Source: Apibacter muscae (GTDB taxonomy: Bacteria; Bacteroidota; Bacteroidia; Flavobacteriales; Weeksellaceae). Taken from it: DNA of 64,000 nt. Positions 1 through 9,753 of the stretch are shown in pieces. Position 1 is the stretch's first letter, and every line of letters starts with the position of its first letter. Below the pieces are notes generated by a model. The model did no database searches. It worked only from the letters and a program-made list of their open reading frames with translations, and had not been told where the DNA came from. The position numbers and the translations under genes are program-made. Where the stretch lies: the NCBI RefSeq assembly GCF_007845635.1, contig NZ_SELG01000041.1, forward strand, positions 402,053-466,052, written 5' to 3'.

Positions 1-169
1 TTCAAAAATATAAATTTATTTTTGAATTAAAATCTATATTTCTTAAACCTTTAAATTTTTATTGTATCGTATATTTTATAAATAATTATAAATCTGCTAA
101 CTAATGAGTTTTATGAACTATGAACTATATTTATAAATATTGCTTTTTAAAATACTAATTATAATAAAT

Positions 170-499
170 TTATTCCTGGGCAATTTGTATTTCTAAGCCA
201 TCTATATTTTGTTGAATAGGTATTTGACATCCTAAACGGCTATTTTCTTTTACATTAAATGCTTCAGAAAGCATGGCATCTTCTTCATCACTTTTCGGTA
301 AAAGACAATCTTCTTTATTTAATATGTATACTTGACAAGAGGCACACATTGCCATTCCTCCACATATACCTATAGTCCCTTCCGGTTCTATTTCATAAGC
401 TCTGATTACCTCCATAAGGTTCATAGACATATCGGTGGGTGCTACTACCTGATGTTTAGTACCCTTTCTATCTATTATAGTTATTTTGACTTCTGACAT
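170..499 (-). CDS. 2Fe-2S ferredoxin (adrenodoxin/ISC-like)
   Basis: Small electron carrier of 109 residues. It has the adrenodoxin-type [2Fe-2S] pattern: Cys46, Cys52 and Cys55 in the stretch CGGMAMCASC, plus the distal ligand Cys91 in RLGCQI. The length is typical for the family. It starts 4 bases after the stop of the upstream ferredoxin-NADP reductase gene, so the two are almost certainly co-transcribed, and the reductase is the obvious partner. An extra Cys65 is not part of the standard ligand set. Which downstream enzyme it feeds (Fe-S assembly, a haem or sulfur enzyme) cannot be told from the window. Family certain, specific role unknown. Confidence 0.9.
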   Translation of the reverse strand: MSEVKITIIDRKGTKHQVVAPTDMSMNLMEVIRAYEIEPEGTIGICGGMAMCASCQVYILNKEDCLLPKSDEEDAMLSEAFNVKENSRLGCQIPIQQNIDGLEIQIAQE

Positions 500-503
500 T
501 TGT

Positions 504-1556
504 TTATTCTATGGATTTAACTACTGCTTTCTCTGCCTCTTTTACTGTACCATCGAATCCTTGTATCCCTCCAACCGTTGTATATTTTAAAACATATTTT
601 TTATTGGGATTTATTCGATTATAAATGCTTTGGCACATTAATGTTGCTTCGTGAAAGCCGCAAAGGATTAGTTTTAGTTTTCCTGGATATATATTAATAT
701 CTCCAATGGCATAAATACCCTCAATATTGGTTTGGTAATCTAAAGCATTATTAACTTTAATAGCATTTTTCTCAATCTCTAATCCCCATTCTGCTATAGG
801 TCCTAGCTTAGGAGTTAATCCAAACAAGGGAATGAAATAATCTGTGAATATTTCAATTTTTTTATTTTCTTTCTCTATAATTAAGGATTCTAATTTACCA
901 TCTCCATGAATGCCTATAACTTCTGCTGGAGTTATAAGTTTAATTTTACCTTTATTTTTTAAATCTTGTACTTTTTCTACAGAATCTAAGGCTCCTCTAA
1001 ATTCATTTCTTCTATGTACCAAAGTTACTTCCTCGGCTATATCTGATAAAAATATACTCCAATCTAAGGCAGAATCCCCACCTCCAGCTATCACTAATTT
1101 TTTATTTCTATATAGTTCAGGATTTTTTATAAAGTATTCAACCCCTTTACCTTCATATTTTTCAATATTTTCGATTAAAGGTTTTCTAGGTTCAAAGCTC
1201 CCTAGACCTGCTGCTATAGCTATAGCTTTAGCCTTATGCTGAGTTCCTTTATCAGTAGTCACTATAAAAGTACCGTCTTCTTGTTTATCAATGGTTTGCG
1301 CAACTTCATTTAATGTAAAACCAGGTTCAAATTGCTTTATTTGCTCTTGTAAATTTTGAATTAATTCTGCGGCTTGAATGGTTGGAAAACCGGGAATGTC
1401 AAAAATAGGCTTTTTGGGATATAATTCAACCAATTGTCCACCAGGGTTGGGTAAAGAATCTATAATGTGACATCTTAATTTTAATAGTCCTGCTTCAAAT
1501 ACAGTAAAAAGTCCGGTAGGCCCCGCTCCTATAATTAATATATCCGTTTCAATCAT
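504..1556 (-). CDS. ferredoxin--NADP(+) reductase, thioredoxin-reductase-like type
   Basis: FAD- and NAD(P)-binding oxidoreductase of 350 residues that passes electrons between NADPH and ferredoxin. The N-terminal FAD-binding motif GAGPTG is at about residues 11-16. A second dinucleotide fold begins near residue 157 (IAGGGDSALDW). The C-terminal FAD motif is IYAIGDINIYPGK. The CxxC redox pair of true thioredoxin reductases is absent from the central domain, which together with the adjacent ferredoxin gene points to the YumC-like ferredoxin reductase class. It lies between oxyR (28-base gap upstream) and the ferredoxin gene (4-base gap downstream), suggesting an oxyR-reductase-ferredoxin operon tied to redox stress. 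Confidence 0.9.
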   Translation of the reverse strand: MIETDILIIGAGPTGLFTVFEAGLLKLRCHIIDSLPNPGGQLVELYPKKPIFDIPGFPTIQAAELIQNLQEQIKQFEPGFTLNEVAQTIDKQEDGTFIVTTDKGTQHKAKAIAIAAGLGSFEPRKPLIENIEKYEGKGVEYFIKNPELYRNKKLVIAGGGDSALDWSIFLSDIAEEVTLVHRRNEFRGALDSVEKVQDLKNKGKIKLITPAEVIGIHGDGKLESLIIEKENKKIEIFTDYFIPLFGLTPKLGPIAEWGLEIEKNAIKVNNALDYQTNIEGIYAIGDINIYPGKLKLILCGFHEATLMCQSIYNRINPNKKYVLKYTTVGGIQGFDGTVKEAEKAVVKSIE

Positions 1557-1584
1557 TATACTAGTTAATTTTAATAATTAAATT

Positions 1585-2526
1585 TTAAACTATTTTTAAC
1601 TGTGGTTTGTTATCAATCTTTTCCTCTAAAAATAACTTCCCTCTCAATATGCTTTTAATAAGCTCAATAAATTTATCAGCAAATGTAAGTCTTATTTGGT
1701 TGGAAGAATAAATTAATGAAATCTCCCTAGAGGGAGAATTTTTAAAATATCTTAAATTTTTCTTATCGGTTTCAGATAAGTTTTCAGATTCAAGCAATGG
1801 AAGTATGGTAAAACCAAACCCTTCATTCACTAAACTTACAATTGTAGAAAAACTACCACTTTCCAATTTAATATTGGAATGAATGGAATCTTTATACTTG
1901 CAAAGATCTAATACGTGATCTCTAAAACAATGACCTTCTTCTAGCATCAACAAATTATTAAAATCTAATTTGTCAATTTCTAATAAATCTTCTTTATATA
2001 AATCGTCTTGCGGAGAAATATAAGCTACCAGAGGTTCTCTATATATTGGTCTTTCAATTATAGGGTAATCATTATTTAATGGCGTGCTAACAATAGCAAA
2101 GTCTATCTCATCGTTTTTTAATGACTTTAAAATATCTTCTGTTTTAAGCTCTTTAATAATTAGTTCTGACTCTGGATGTTTATTTTTAAAAATTTTAAAA
2201 AATAATGGAACTAATGTTGGAATTATTGTTGGAATTATACCGATCTTTACAATTCCATTCATGCTTTTTTTATCTTCTTCAACAATTTTGGGTAGTTTAT
2301 CAGCCTCCTGCAAAATGATCCTAGCTTGAGAAATAATTTTTTCGCCTATAGATGTGATTTTTATAGGATTCGTTGTTCTATCAAACAACTCAACTCCCAA
2401 AGCTTTTTCTAATTTTTGAATTTGCATGCTTAATGTGGGCTGACTTACAAATGCTTTTTCTGCGGCTACTGTAAAGTTTTTGTATTGTGCCACCGTCAAT
2501 ACATATTGAAGCTGTATTAAAGTCAT
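1585..2526 (-). CDS. oxyR: OxyR-type LysR regulator of the peroxide response
   Basis: LysR-family transcription factor of 313 residues. The N-terminal winged helix-turn-helix covers about residues 1-60 (VAAEKAFVSQPTLSMQIQKL). The C-terminal effector domain contains EEGHCFRDHVLDLC, which reproduces the redox-active segment of Escherichia coli OxyR. Cys200 and Cys209 have the same nine-residue spacing as Cys199 and Cys208 there. A peroxide-sensing disulfide is therefore expected, not a small-molecule ligand. It heads the minus-strand cluster with a ferredoxin reductase and a ferredoxin. Catalase or alkyl hydroperoxide reductase genes, the usual targets, are not in the window. Confidence 0.88.
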   Translation of the reverse strand: MTLIQLQYVLTVAQYKNFTVAAEKAFVSQPTLSMQIQKLEKALGVELFDRTTNPIKITSIGEKIISQARIILQEADKLPKIVEEDKKSMNGIVKIGIIPTIIPTLVPLFFKIFKNKHPESELIIKELKTEDILKSLKNDEIDFAIVSTPLNNDYPIIERPIYREPLVAYISPQDDLYKEDLLEIDKLDFNNLLMLEEGHCFRDHVLDLCKYKDSIHSNIKLESGSFSTIVSLVNEGFGFTILPLLESENLSETDKKNLRYFKNSPSREISLIYSSNQIRLTFADKFIELIKSILRGKLFLEEKIDNKPQLKIV

Positions 2527-2758
2527 TAGTTATTAAGCTTTATGGTTTTGTTTTAAGACGCAATTTACTAAAAAAACTACGATTTTAAATATCTTTTAAA
2601 AATAATCTAAATATTTTGTAACCTTATTTATATTCTTCTCGTATATACATTTATTAATGAAAAACACAATAATAAAATAATTTATGTTTTAATTCTATAT
2701 TTTATTTTAAAACTTAAATACTTTTTTAAATATTATAACTTAGCATTCTATTTTAAAG

Positions 2759-3625
2759 ATGAGACAATTAAAAATTACCAAACAGGTAACTAACCGTGAA
2801 ACCGCTTCTCTTGATAAATATTTACAAGAAATTGGGAAGGTGGATTTAATTACTGCTGATGAAGAGGTAGACTTAGCACAACGTATAAAAGCTGGAGATA
2901 GAGTAGCTTTAGAAAAATTAACCAAAGCCAATTTAAGGTTTGTGGTATCTGTAGCAAAGCAATACCAAAACCAAGGTTTAAGTTTGCCGGATTTAATTAA
3001 TGAAGGAAATTTGGGCTTGATAAAAGCAGCTAAGCGTTTCGATGAAACTAGAGGTTTTAAGTTTATTTCTTATGCAGTTTGGTGGATTAGACAATCTATT
3101 CTTCAAGCTCTTGCAGAACAATCTAGAATTGTACGATTGCCTTTAAATAAAATTGGATCTATTAATAAAATAAATAAAGCTTATGCTCATCTAGAGCAAG
3201 AACATGAAAGAGCGCCTTCTGCCGCAGAATTAAGTGAAGTTCTGGATATGAGTGAAGAAGACATTAAAGAATCCATGAAAAACTCTGGTAGACATCTTTC
3301 CATGGATGCTCCTTTAGTAGAAGGAGAAGATTCTAATTTGTATGATGTACTTCGTTCAGGAGAATCCCCTAGCCCAGATAAAGATTTAATGCTGGAATCT
3401 TTACAAACTGAAATTGAACGATCACTTTCTACACTTACCCCTAGAGAGGCAGATCTTATTCGCTTATACTTTGGTTTAAGTGGACAACATCCTATGACCT
3501 TAGAAGAAATAGGAGAAACATTTGATTTAACTCGTGAAAGGGTTAGACAAATTAAAGAAAAAGCAATCCGTAGATTAAAACATACCAGTAGAAGTAAAAT
3601 ATTAAAATCTTACTTAGGAAAATAA
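2759..3625 (+). CDS. rpoD: primary sigma factor RpoD (Bacteroidota type)
   Basis: Housekeeping sigma-70 factor of 288 residues, the short form usual in Bacteroidota, lacking region 1.1 and the large non-conserved insert. Region 1.2 is near residue 18 ([10 protein letters not shown]). Region 2 includes the core-binding segment [20 protein letters not shown] and the -10 recognition and melting segment with AVWWIRQSI. Region 3 follows. Region 4.2 carries the helix-turn-helix [19 protein letters not shown]. An intrinsic terminator follows the gene. In this phylum the factor recognises TTG / TAnnTTTG promoters, which fits the element seen upstream of murI. Confidence 0.96.
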   Translation: MRQLKITKQVTNRETASLDKYLQEIGKVDLITADEEVDLAQRIKAGDRVALEKLTKANLRFVVSVAKQYQNQGLSLPDLINEGNLGLIKAAKRFDETRGFKFISYAVWWIRQSILQALAEQSRIVRLPLNKIGSINKINKAYAHLEQEHERAPSAAELSEVLDMSEEDIKESMKNSGRHLSMDAPLVEGEDSNLYDVLRSGESPSPDKDLMLESLQTEIERSLSTLTPREADLIRLYFGLSGQHPMTLEEIGETFDLTRERVRQIKEKAIRRLKHTSRSKILKSYLGK

Positions 3626-3644
3626 ATTCTATTCTAATTTAGCT

Positions 3645-3682
3645 AAAAGAATCAATATATTAGTATATTGATTCTTTTTTCA
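3645..3682 (+). terminator. intrinsic terminator after rpoD
   Basis: A perfect 15-base stem (AAAAGAATCAATATA paired with its complement) with a TTAG loop runs into a T tract. It lies 20 bases after the rpoD stop and separates rpoD from the following exporter gene. Confidence 0.85.
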
Positions 3683-3708
3683 TTTTTTATAAACAATTAA
3701 ATTTTATT

Positions 3709-4575
3709 ATGATAGAAATTATTATTAGTGTTGTTTTTAACGTAGCTGTATCGATAATACTTAAAATTTATAGTACTAAAAATAATAGTAAAAATCTTTT
3801 ATTTCAAATAATTACTTATAATTATCTTTTCTCTGCAATACTTTGTTATTTTATATTTAAACCTGATGTATTCACAATAAATTTTACTAAAATTCCATGG
3901 GGAATCTATATTCTTATGAGTATGTTAATGCCTAGTCTTTTTTTACTTATTGGACAATCCATTAAATATATTGGAATTGCAAAAACTGATATTGCTCAAA
4001 GAATATCCTTACTCTTAACAATTATTGCCTCTTTTGTATTTTTTAATGAATCTTTTCATTTAAACAAAGTATTCGGTTTATGTATCGGATTTATTTCTAT
4101 ATTTTTTATTTTTTATGAAAAGATAAATAGAAATAAAACTAAACCTTCCATGCTAAATAAATGGTATTTACCCTTATTAATATTTCTAGGAATGGGTATG
4201 GTAAGTATTCTATATAAAATTATTGCCATTCAAAATTCAAACATTTCCTTTATTACTTCAACCTTTATAATTTTTATAGGTTCATTTATTTTTAGCGTAA
4301 TTTTAATTATTTATAGAAAGCAAAAATTCAATTTATCCGCCATATTCTGGGGACTTGGAGTAGGAATATTTAATTTTGGTAATGTTTTATTTTATTTAAG
4401 AGCTCACCAAACCCTAAGAGATAATCCTTCTATTGTATTCGCTACAATGAACTTGGGAGTCATTGTTTTTGGAAGTATAGTTGGAATTATCTTTTTTAAA
4501 GAAAAAATGTCTAAACTAAACTATTGGGGTTTGTTATTAGCCTTAATCTCAATAGTTTTAATTTCAAAAATTTAG
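3709..4575 (+). CDS. EamA/DMT-superfamily membrane transporter
   Basis: Integral membrane protein of 288 residues with about ten hydrophobic segments in two five-helix halves, as in the EamA drug/metabolite transporter family. The second half ends with the typical segment IFFKEKMSKLNYWGLLLALISIVLI, quoted here only by its key parts FFKEKMS and GLLLALISI. Substrate unknown; relatives export amino acids, metabolites or sugars. It stands between the rpoD terminator and the convergent tatC, so it is probably a single-gene unit. Family assignment is good, function open. Confidence 0.75.
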   Translation: MIEIIISVVFNVAVSIILKIYSTKNNSKNLLFQIITYNYLFSAILCYFIFKPDVFTINFTKIPWGIYILMSMLMPSLFLLIGQSIKYIGIAKTDIAQRISLLLTIIASFVFFNESFHLNKVFGLCIGFISIFFIFYEKINRNKTKPSMLNKWYLPLLIFLGMGMVSILYKIIAIQNSNISFITSTFIIFIGSFIFSVILIIYRKQKFNLSAIFWGLGVGIFNFGNVLFYLRAHQTLRDNPSIVFATMNLGVIVFGSIVGIIFFKEKMSKLNYWGLLLALISIVLISKI

Positions 4576-4581
4576 ATTCAC

Positions 4582-5415
4582 TTACTTAGCAATAATACTA
4601 TTTTCCCTAACATTATTTCTTTTATAAACAACCGTTGATACTAATATGCTAGCTTCATAAAGCAAATATAAGGGACAAGATGCCACTAACATAGAAGGAA
4701 TATCTCCAGGAGTAATAAATCCTGCAATGATTAGTATTATTATTACGGCATGTCTTCTATAGGTTTTTAAAAATTTTGGAGTCAATATACCTAAGCTTGT
4801 TAAAACATAAACAATAATTGGTAATAAAAATACAAATCCCATACCTAGAATAGTTTGAAGTAAAATGCTAATATAGCTGGATAAATCTATATTCACTTTT
4901 ATGGTATCTGAAATATTAAAAAAATAACCAAAATGCATGGTTAAGGGGGTAACTAAAAAATAACCAAAGGAACAACCTATGATGAATAAAAAATATGTAG
5001 CTATAAAAAATGATAGTGAGTTTTTCTTTTCCCTTGGCTTTAAACCTGGAGCAATAAACTTCCACATTTCATAGATAATGTAAGGAAACACTAAGATCAG
5101 CCCCCCTGCAACAGCTATATAAAATGCTGTGTTTAATTGTTCAAAGATTCTTCTTACTTGGATGGGAAAGTGATCCGGCATTACAAATACGTCCTGAGAA
5201 CCAAATAATTGACTTACAAAATTCATTATTCTAAAAGTTATAAAATTCTTATTAACTGGACCAAATATTATATGATCCATAACAAAATGAATTTTCCAAC
5301 CCACCAATAAAGCTCCTAAACATACCGCAAGTAAACATCTCAGAATATGTTTTCTTAATTCACCTACATGAGAAAGAAAAGGCATATTCGCAGTATTTTT
5401 ATTTTTATTAGCCAT
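4582..5415 (-). CDS. tatC: twin-arginine translocase subunit TatC
   Basis: Core receptor of the Tat pathway, which exports folded proteins across the inner membrane. The 277-residue protein has the N-terminal signature FLSHVGELRKHIL, the conserved cytoplasmic loop GLKPREKK, and six hydrophobic segments. A loop around residues 65-85 (rich in Phe and Val, with LFGSQDVFVMPDHF) is longer than in E. coli and is common in Bacteroidota TatC. It is co-directional with kdsD (26-base gap), so the two form a unit reading away from recQ. TatA is not in the window. Confidence 0.94.
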   Translation of the reverse strand: MANKNKNTANMPFLSHVGELRKHILRCLLAVCLGALLVGWKIHFVMDHIIFGPVNKNFITFRIMNFVSQLFGSQDVFVMPDHFPIQVRRIFEQLNTAFYIAVAGGLILVFPYIIYEMWKFIAPGLKPREKKNSLSFFIATYFLFIIGCSFGYFLVTPLTMHFGYFFNISDTIKVNIDLSSYISILLQTILGMGFVFLLPIIVYVLTSLGILTPKFLKTYRRHAVIIILIIAGFITPGDIPSMLVASCPLYLLYEASILVSTVVYKRNNVRENSIIAK

Positions 5416-5441
5416 TAATAATTATATATAAAGTCAATATA

Positions 5442-6404
5442 TTATTTGTATCCATTTTCTAAAAGAACATGTAAATCAATAATTCCAAAATATTTTTCTC
5501 CATCCAAAACAACTAATTGACCAATTTGATTATCTTTAAATAGAGTAAAAGCAACACTTGCAAGTTCATCTTTTTGTATGGTTTTAGGATGCACAGACAT
5601 AATTTCCTTAGCTGTAATTTTGTTATAATCTACATCTTTAGACAAAACTCTTCTTAAATCTCCATCAGTAATTACACCCACAACTTTTTCATTATCTACA
5701 ATTACAGTAATACCATGGGAAGAAGAAGTTAATGAATTTATAACTTCTTTTAAGTGAGAATTTAAACATATTTGAGGTTTATGGATTTGTTTAACAAATT
5801 GTTCAACTTTCCATAATAAATTTTTTCCTAATGCTCCTCCAGGATGAAATTTCGCAAAATCTTCAGATTTAAAACCTTTTACTTGTAAAAGAGTTATTGC
5901 CAATGCATCTCCCAATGCTAGTTGTACAATAGTAGACGTGGTAGGTGCTAAATTATTAGGATCTGCTTCTTTATCAACCTTTGTGTCTAAGATTACATCG
6001 GCTTGCTCGGCCAATAAACAATTTTTATTGGATGTCATCGCTATTAGGCGTGATGAATATTTTTTTAAATACGGTACTACCTCTTGAATCTCCATTGAAG
6101 TTCCACTATTGGAAATACAAATAGTTATATCTTCTGATCTAATAACTCCTAGATCCCCATGCTTAGCTTCAGCAGCATGCAAAAACTGAGCAGGAGTTCC
6201 CGTTGAATTAAATGTAGCAACTAATTTATTAGCTATATGAGCGCTTTTCCCAACTCCACAAAAAATTATTTTTCCTTCACATCCTAAAATAAGATTTACA
6301 GCTTCTACAAAATCTTCTCCCAAGCGATCATTTAAAGAATTTAATTCTTTTATTTCTAAACTTAACGTATTTTTACCCAACTCTAAAATCTTATGTTTTT
6401 CCAA
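5442..6404 (-). CDS. kdsD: D-arabinose 5-phosphate isomerase (KpsF/GutQ/KdsD)
   Basis: Converts ribulose 5-phosphate to arabinose 5-phosphate, the first dedicated step toward Kdo of lipopolysaccharide. The 320 residues comprise an N-terminal SIS sugar-phosphate domain (about 30-175, with FCGVGKSAHIANK and the AEAKHGDLG segment) followed by two CBS domains (about 205-320). This is the normal length and order for the family. It is divergent from recQ and upstream of tatC, a gene order common in Flavobacteriia. The KdnA-type aminotransferase about 3.3 kb further on also belongs to Kdo metabolism. Confidence 0.93.
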   Translation of the reverse strand: MEKHKILELGKNTLSLEIKELNSLNDRLGEDFVEAVNLILGCEGKIIFCGVGKSAHIANKLVATFNSTGTPAQFLHAAEAKHGDLGVIRSEDITICISNSGTSMEIQEVVPYLKKYSSRLIAMTSNKNCLLAEQADVILDTKVDKEADPNNLAPTTSTIVQLALGDALAITLLQVKGFKSEDFAKFHPGGALGKNLLWKVEQFVKQIHKPQICLNSHLKEVINSLTSSSHGITVIVDNEKVVGVITDGDLRRVLSKDVDYNKITAKEIMSVHPKTIQKDELASVAFTLFKDNQIGQLVVLDGEKYFGIIDLHVLLENGYK

Positions 6405-6438
6405 AATATAAATATTATTTTTTTGTTAGAGAATATTA

Positions 6439-6467
6439 TTGTATTTTTAAAATTCACAATAACATTG
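6439..6467 (+). promoter_or_regulatory. possible recQ promoter (TTG / TAACATTG)
   Basis: TTG at 6439-6441, an 18-base spacer, and TAACATTG at 6460-6467, one mismatch from the Bacteroidota -7 consensus TAnnTTTG. It lies about 30 bases before the recQ start in the recQ-kdsD divergent region. Weak single-site evidence. Confidence 0.35.
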
Positions 6468-6496
6468 GCAAATTTAAAAAAAACTACAGTTAAAAG

Positions 6497-8695
6497 ATGA
6501 ATTCTTTAGAAAAAGACTTATCTAAATCCTTAAAAAAATATTTTGGATTTAGCACCTTTAAAAAGCCACAAGAAGAAATTATTACTAGTTTACTTGAAGG
6601 TAATAATGTATTTGTTTTGATGCCTACAGGAGGAGGAAAATCCTTATGCTATCAACTACCAGCATTAATTTCTAATGGTACTGCTATTGTTGTATCTCCA
6701 TTAATTGCTCTTATGAAAAACCAAGTAGATGCCATCAGAGGTATTTCTTCCAACGAAGGAGTTGCGCATGTACTTAATTCTTCTCAAAATAAAACAGAAA
6801 TAAAAAAAGTTAAAGATGATATTATATCTGGAGTTACAAAACTATTATATGTAGCACCAGAATCTTTGATAAAAGAAGAATATGTTGAATTTTTAAAAAG
6901 TATTGAAATATCTTTTTTTGCTATTGATGAAGCACATTGTATCTCTGAATGGGGGCATGATTTTAGACCCGAATATAGAAATTTAAGAGCCATCATTGAA
7001 AAAATTGGTAAAGTACCAATCATTGCTTTAACAGCAACGGCAACACCTAAAGTTCAGGATGACATACAAAAAAATTTGGGTATGACTGATGCCAAAGTTT
7101 TTAAATCTTCTTTTAATCGTCCAAATTTATTTTATGAAGTAAGAAGTAAAATTAATCCTGAAAAGCAAATTATAAAATATATTAAAGAAAATCCTAACAA
7201 ATCAGGAATAATTTATTGCTTAAGCAGAAAAAAAGTGGAAGAGCTAGCAGAGTTGTTAAAAATTAATGGCATAAATGCACTTCCCTATCATGCGGGATTA
7301 GAAAGTAAACTAAGAGCCTGTCATCAGGATAAATTTTTAATGGAAGAAGTAGATGTTATCTGTGCTACTATTGCCTTTGGAATGGGGATAGATAAACCTG
7401 ATGTTCGATTTGTTTTCCATTATGATATTCCTAAAAGTCTGGAAAGTTATTATCAAGAAACGGGTAGAGCTGGTAGAGATGGAGGTGAGGGAAAATGTAT
7501 TGCCTTTTATGATTATAAGGATATTGAAAAATTAGAAAAATTCTTAGCATCTAAATCAGTTTCTGAGAGAGAGATTGGTATGCAATTATTACAGGAAGTT
7601 GTTGGTTATGCTGAAACTTCAATGTCTAGAAGGAAATACCTTTTGCATTATTTTGGGGAAGTTTTTGATGAAGTTAACGGATTAGGTGCAAAAATGGATG
7701 ATAATTCACTAAACCCTAAGCCTTTAACTGAAGTTTCCAAGGAAATTCAGCAAATGCTTTCGATTGTTGAAAAAACCAAAGAAAAACTTAAAATTAAAGA
7801 TTTAGTCCATATAGCTACAGGTAAGGAAACCGCTATAATTAAATCTTATAAAATTAGTTCAGAAAATTATTTCGGTTTTGGAAAAGATAAAACAGAAAAT
7901 TTTTGGAAATCTATTGTTAGACAAGCTATCGTTCATAACTTCCTAGCTAAAGACATAGAGACTTATGGCGTTTTAAAATTAACGGATTTAGGGAAAAGTT
8001 TTATATCTAATCCTACTTCTATACAAATGGCTGAAGATTGGGATTATAATCAAGAAATAGAAAATAGCAATACTATTGTACAACCCTCTGGAAACAATAA
8101 TGCTATTGATAAAACTTTATTTGAAGATTTAAAAAATATTCGTAAAAAAGTTGCTAAAAAATTTAATATTCCTCCATTCGCTGTTTTTCAAGATCCAAGT
8201 TTAGAAGATATGGCTTTACAATATCCTACATCTCTAGTTGAAATGGGAAATATCTTTGGAGTTGGGGAAGGTAAAGCAAAAAAATTTGGAAAAGAATTTA
8301 TTGATTATATCGCTAAATATATCGAAGATCATGATATTATTAAACCGGATGATTTAGTTATTAAACAAATTGCTAATAAATCCTCTCATAAAGTTTTTAT
8401 AATTCAAAATACGGATAGAAAATTAGATTTTGAGGATATTGCTAAAGCAAAAGATCTTTCTATGAGTGAGTTACTAGACGAGATGGAAAGTATCGTTTAT
8501 CAAGGAACTAAATTAAACATCAACTATTATGTAGATGAATTATTAGATGAAGATCAACAACAAGAAATCATTGATTTTTTAATGGAGTCTGAAAGTGATA
8601 AAATGTCTGTATTACTTGAAGAATTTGGAGAAGATTATTCTGATGAAGAATTACGTATTATGAGAATAAAATTTATTAGCGATGTTGCTAATTAA
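6497..8695 (+). CDS. recQ: ATP-dependent DNA helicase RecQ
   Basis: Superfamily 2 3'-5' DNA helicase for recombination and fork repair, 732 residues. Motif I is PTGGGKS with Lys48. The DEAH box continues into the RecQ aromatic-rich loop (DEAHCISEWGHDFRPEYR). Motif VI is QETGRAGRDG. An RQC region lies in the middle. The C-terminal HRDC-like region is around residues 545-620 (DLKNIRKKVAKKFNIPP). The last 100 residues or so form an acidic tail typical of flavobacterial RecQ. The RQC region lacks the zinc-binding cysteine cluster seen in E. coli RecQ, as far as I can read. Divergent from kdsD. Confidence 0.95.
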   Translation: MNSLEKDLSKSLKKYFGFSTFKKPQEEIITSLLEGNNVFVLMPTGGGKSLCYQLPALISNGTAIVVSPLIALMKNQVDAIRGISSNEGVAHVLNSSQNKTEIKKVKDDIISGVTKLLYVAPESLIKEEYVEFLKSIEISFFAIDEAHCISEWGHDFRPEYRNLRAIIEKIGKVPIIALTATATPKVQDDIQKNLGMTDAKVFKSSFNRPNLFYEVRSKINPEKQIIKYIKENPNKSGIIYCLSRKKVEELAELLKINGINALPYHAGLESKLRACHQDKFLMEEVDVICATIAFGMGIDKPDVRFVFHYDIPKSLESYYQETGRAGRDGGEGKCIAFYDYKDIEKLEKFLASKSVSEREIGMQLLQEVVGYAETSMSRRKYLLHYFGEVFDEVNGLGAKMDDNSLNPKPLTEVSKEIQQMLSIVEKTKEKLKIKDLVHIATGKETAIIKSYKISSENYFGFGKDKTENFWKSIVRQAIVHNFLAKDIETYGVLKLTDLGKSFISNPTSIQMAEDWDYNQEIENSNTIVQPSGNNNAIDKTLFEDLKNIRKKVAKKFNIPPFAVFQDPSLEDMALQYPTSLVEMGNIFGVGEGKAKKFGKEFIDYIAKYIEDHDIIKPDDLVIKQIANKSSHKVFIIQNTDRKLDFEDIAKAKDLSMSELLDEMESIVYQGTKLNINYYVDELLDEDQQQEIIDFLMESESDKMSVLLEEFGEDYSDEELRIMRIKFISDVAN

Positions 8696-8874
8696 TTAAA
8701 ATTTTAAATAAAAAAGTCAATTTTAATTTCCTTCTATTTATAATATGTTAAGTTCAAATGGTTACTAATTCATTTGATGCTTTCATTAATTTAGTAGGAA
8801 TTAAGTATCAATAATTTTCCTTTTTAATCATTTTTCAATAAATATTTACTTTTAATAGTAGATTTTTATTTGAA

Positions 8875-9642
8875 CTACAAAGTCTTGTTAGGTTTAGGCA
8901 ATTGTGAATAGTAATTCTTAGCTGTACTTAAAATATATCCTACATTACTTTCTAAGATATCCAAGTACATTTCATTGGAGTCTTTATTTTGTATATATAA
9001 GTGATAACATATATTGGATTTCATAAATGGAAAATAGTTATTATCTTTAACAAGTAACATAAGCAAAGTAAGAATCTCATAATCTTTTTTATCACTTTTT
9101 TTGAAACTACTTATTAGGAAAGGAATCATTTCCGTAGCATTTAATTCCCGTAATATTAATTTAAAATTAAGTCCTATATTAGGTTGTTTCAGCGAGTTTT
9201 CTTTTATAAGTTTTAGTACTTCGTTTCTATTGTTTCTAAGGAAATCAATTTCTCGTATGCTCCATATGATATCTTGATCATGATAGGGTAAATGAGCATT
9301 TATCTTATCATTCCGATCTAAAGAAGTATTTAAAATTATATTTTTATTCAAATTTTCAGGGTAAGCCATCACATACGTGAATTTCTCTTTGAATGACAAC
9401 TGATTAAAATCTTCATCACTCAAAATAACTGGAACAATCTTATTTTCAGAACCATTGTTTGAAATATTCTTAATTCCAGATTTAGCAAGAAGTTTACTTA
9501 TTTTTGAAAATTTATAAGTGGGTATGAAGCTTAAAGATTTATACTCAGAATATAGTGGATTAGCAATGCTTAAAGAATCTATTTGCTGTGCATTAAGTTG
9601 AAAAAATAAAATTAGTAATAGCCATAGATAATTTTTTTTCAT
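8875..9642 (-). CDS. hypothetical secreted protein
   Basis: Not recognised. 255 residues with a Sec signal peptide (MKKNYLWLLLILFFQLNAQQ, cleavage probably after LNAQ). The mature part is a mixed, helix-rich soluble domain, with Leu/Ile-rich helices spaced roughly every 30-40 residues from about 130 onward. That could be HEAT-like helical pairs, but the repeats are too weak to claim. Monocistronic, with a 179-base gap on the recQ side and the kdnA terminator upstream. Confidence 0.55.
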   Translation of the reverse strand: MKKNYLWLLLILFFQLNAQQIDSLSIANPLYSEYKSLSFIPTYKFSKISKLLAKSGIKNISNNGSENKIVPVILSDEDFNQLSFKEKFTYVMAYPENLNKNIILNTSLDRNDKINAHLPYHDQDIIWSIREIDFLRNNRNEVLKLIKENSLKQPNIGLNFKLILRELNATEMIPFLISSFKKSDKKDYEILTLLMLLVKDNNYFPFMKSNICYHLYIQNKDSNEMYLDILESNVGYILSTAKNYYSQLPKPNKTL

Positions 9643-9689
9643 AACATTTAGTTTATATATTTCCCTAAATATATAAAATATTTCCTTAG

Positions 9690-9722
9690 CAAAAAAAATA
9701 GAGGATATTTTATCCTCTATTT
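9690..9722 (-). terminator. intrinsic terminator after the kdnA-like gene
   Basis: A 12-base perfect stem (AAATAGAGGATA with its complement) around a TTT loop. On the minus strand it ends in a U-rich run, seen as the A run at 9690-9698. It sits 30 bases past the aminotransferase stop. Confidence 0.8.
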
Positions 9723-9753
9723 ACTTATGAAATTAAAAATTTTATAAGAATAT

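Noticed and set aside
910..1242. A 110-codon plus-strand frame opposite the ferredoxin reductase gene
   Set aside because: Antisense shadow of a gene with full conserved motifs; Ser/Leu-rich translation without domain features. The same applies to frames at 2084, 2740, 12436, 13582, 29555, 41438 and others opposite clear genes.
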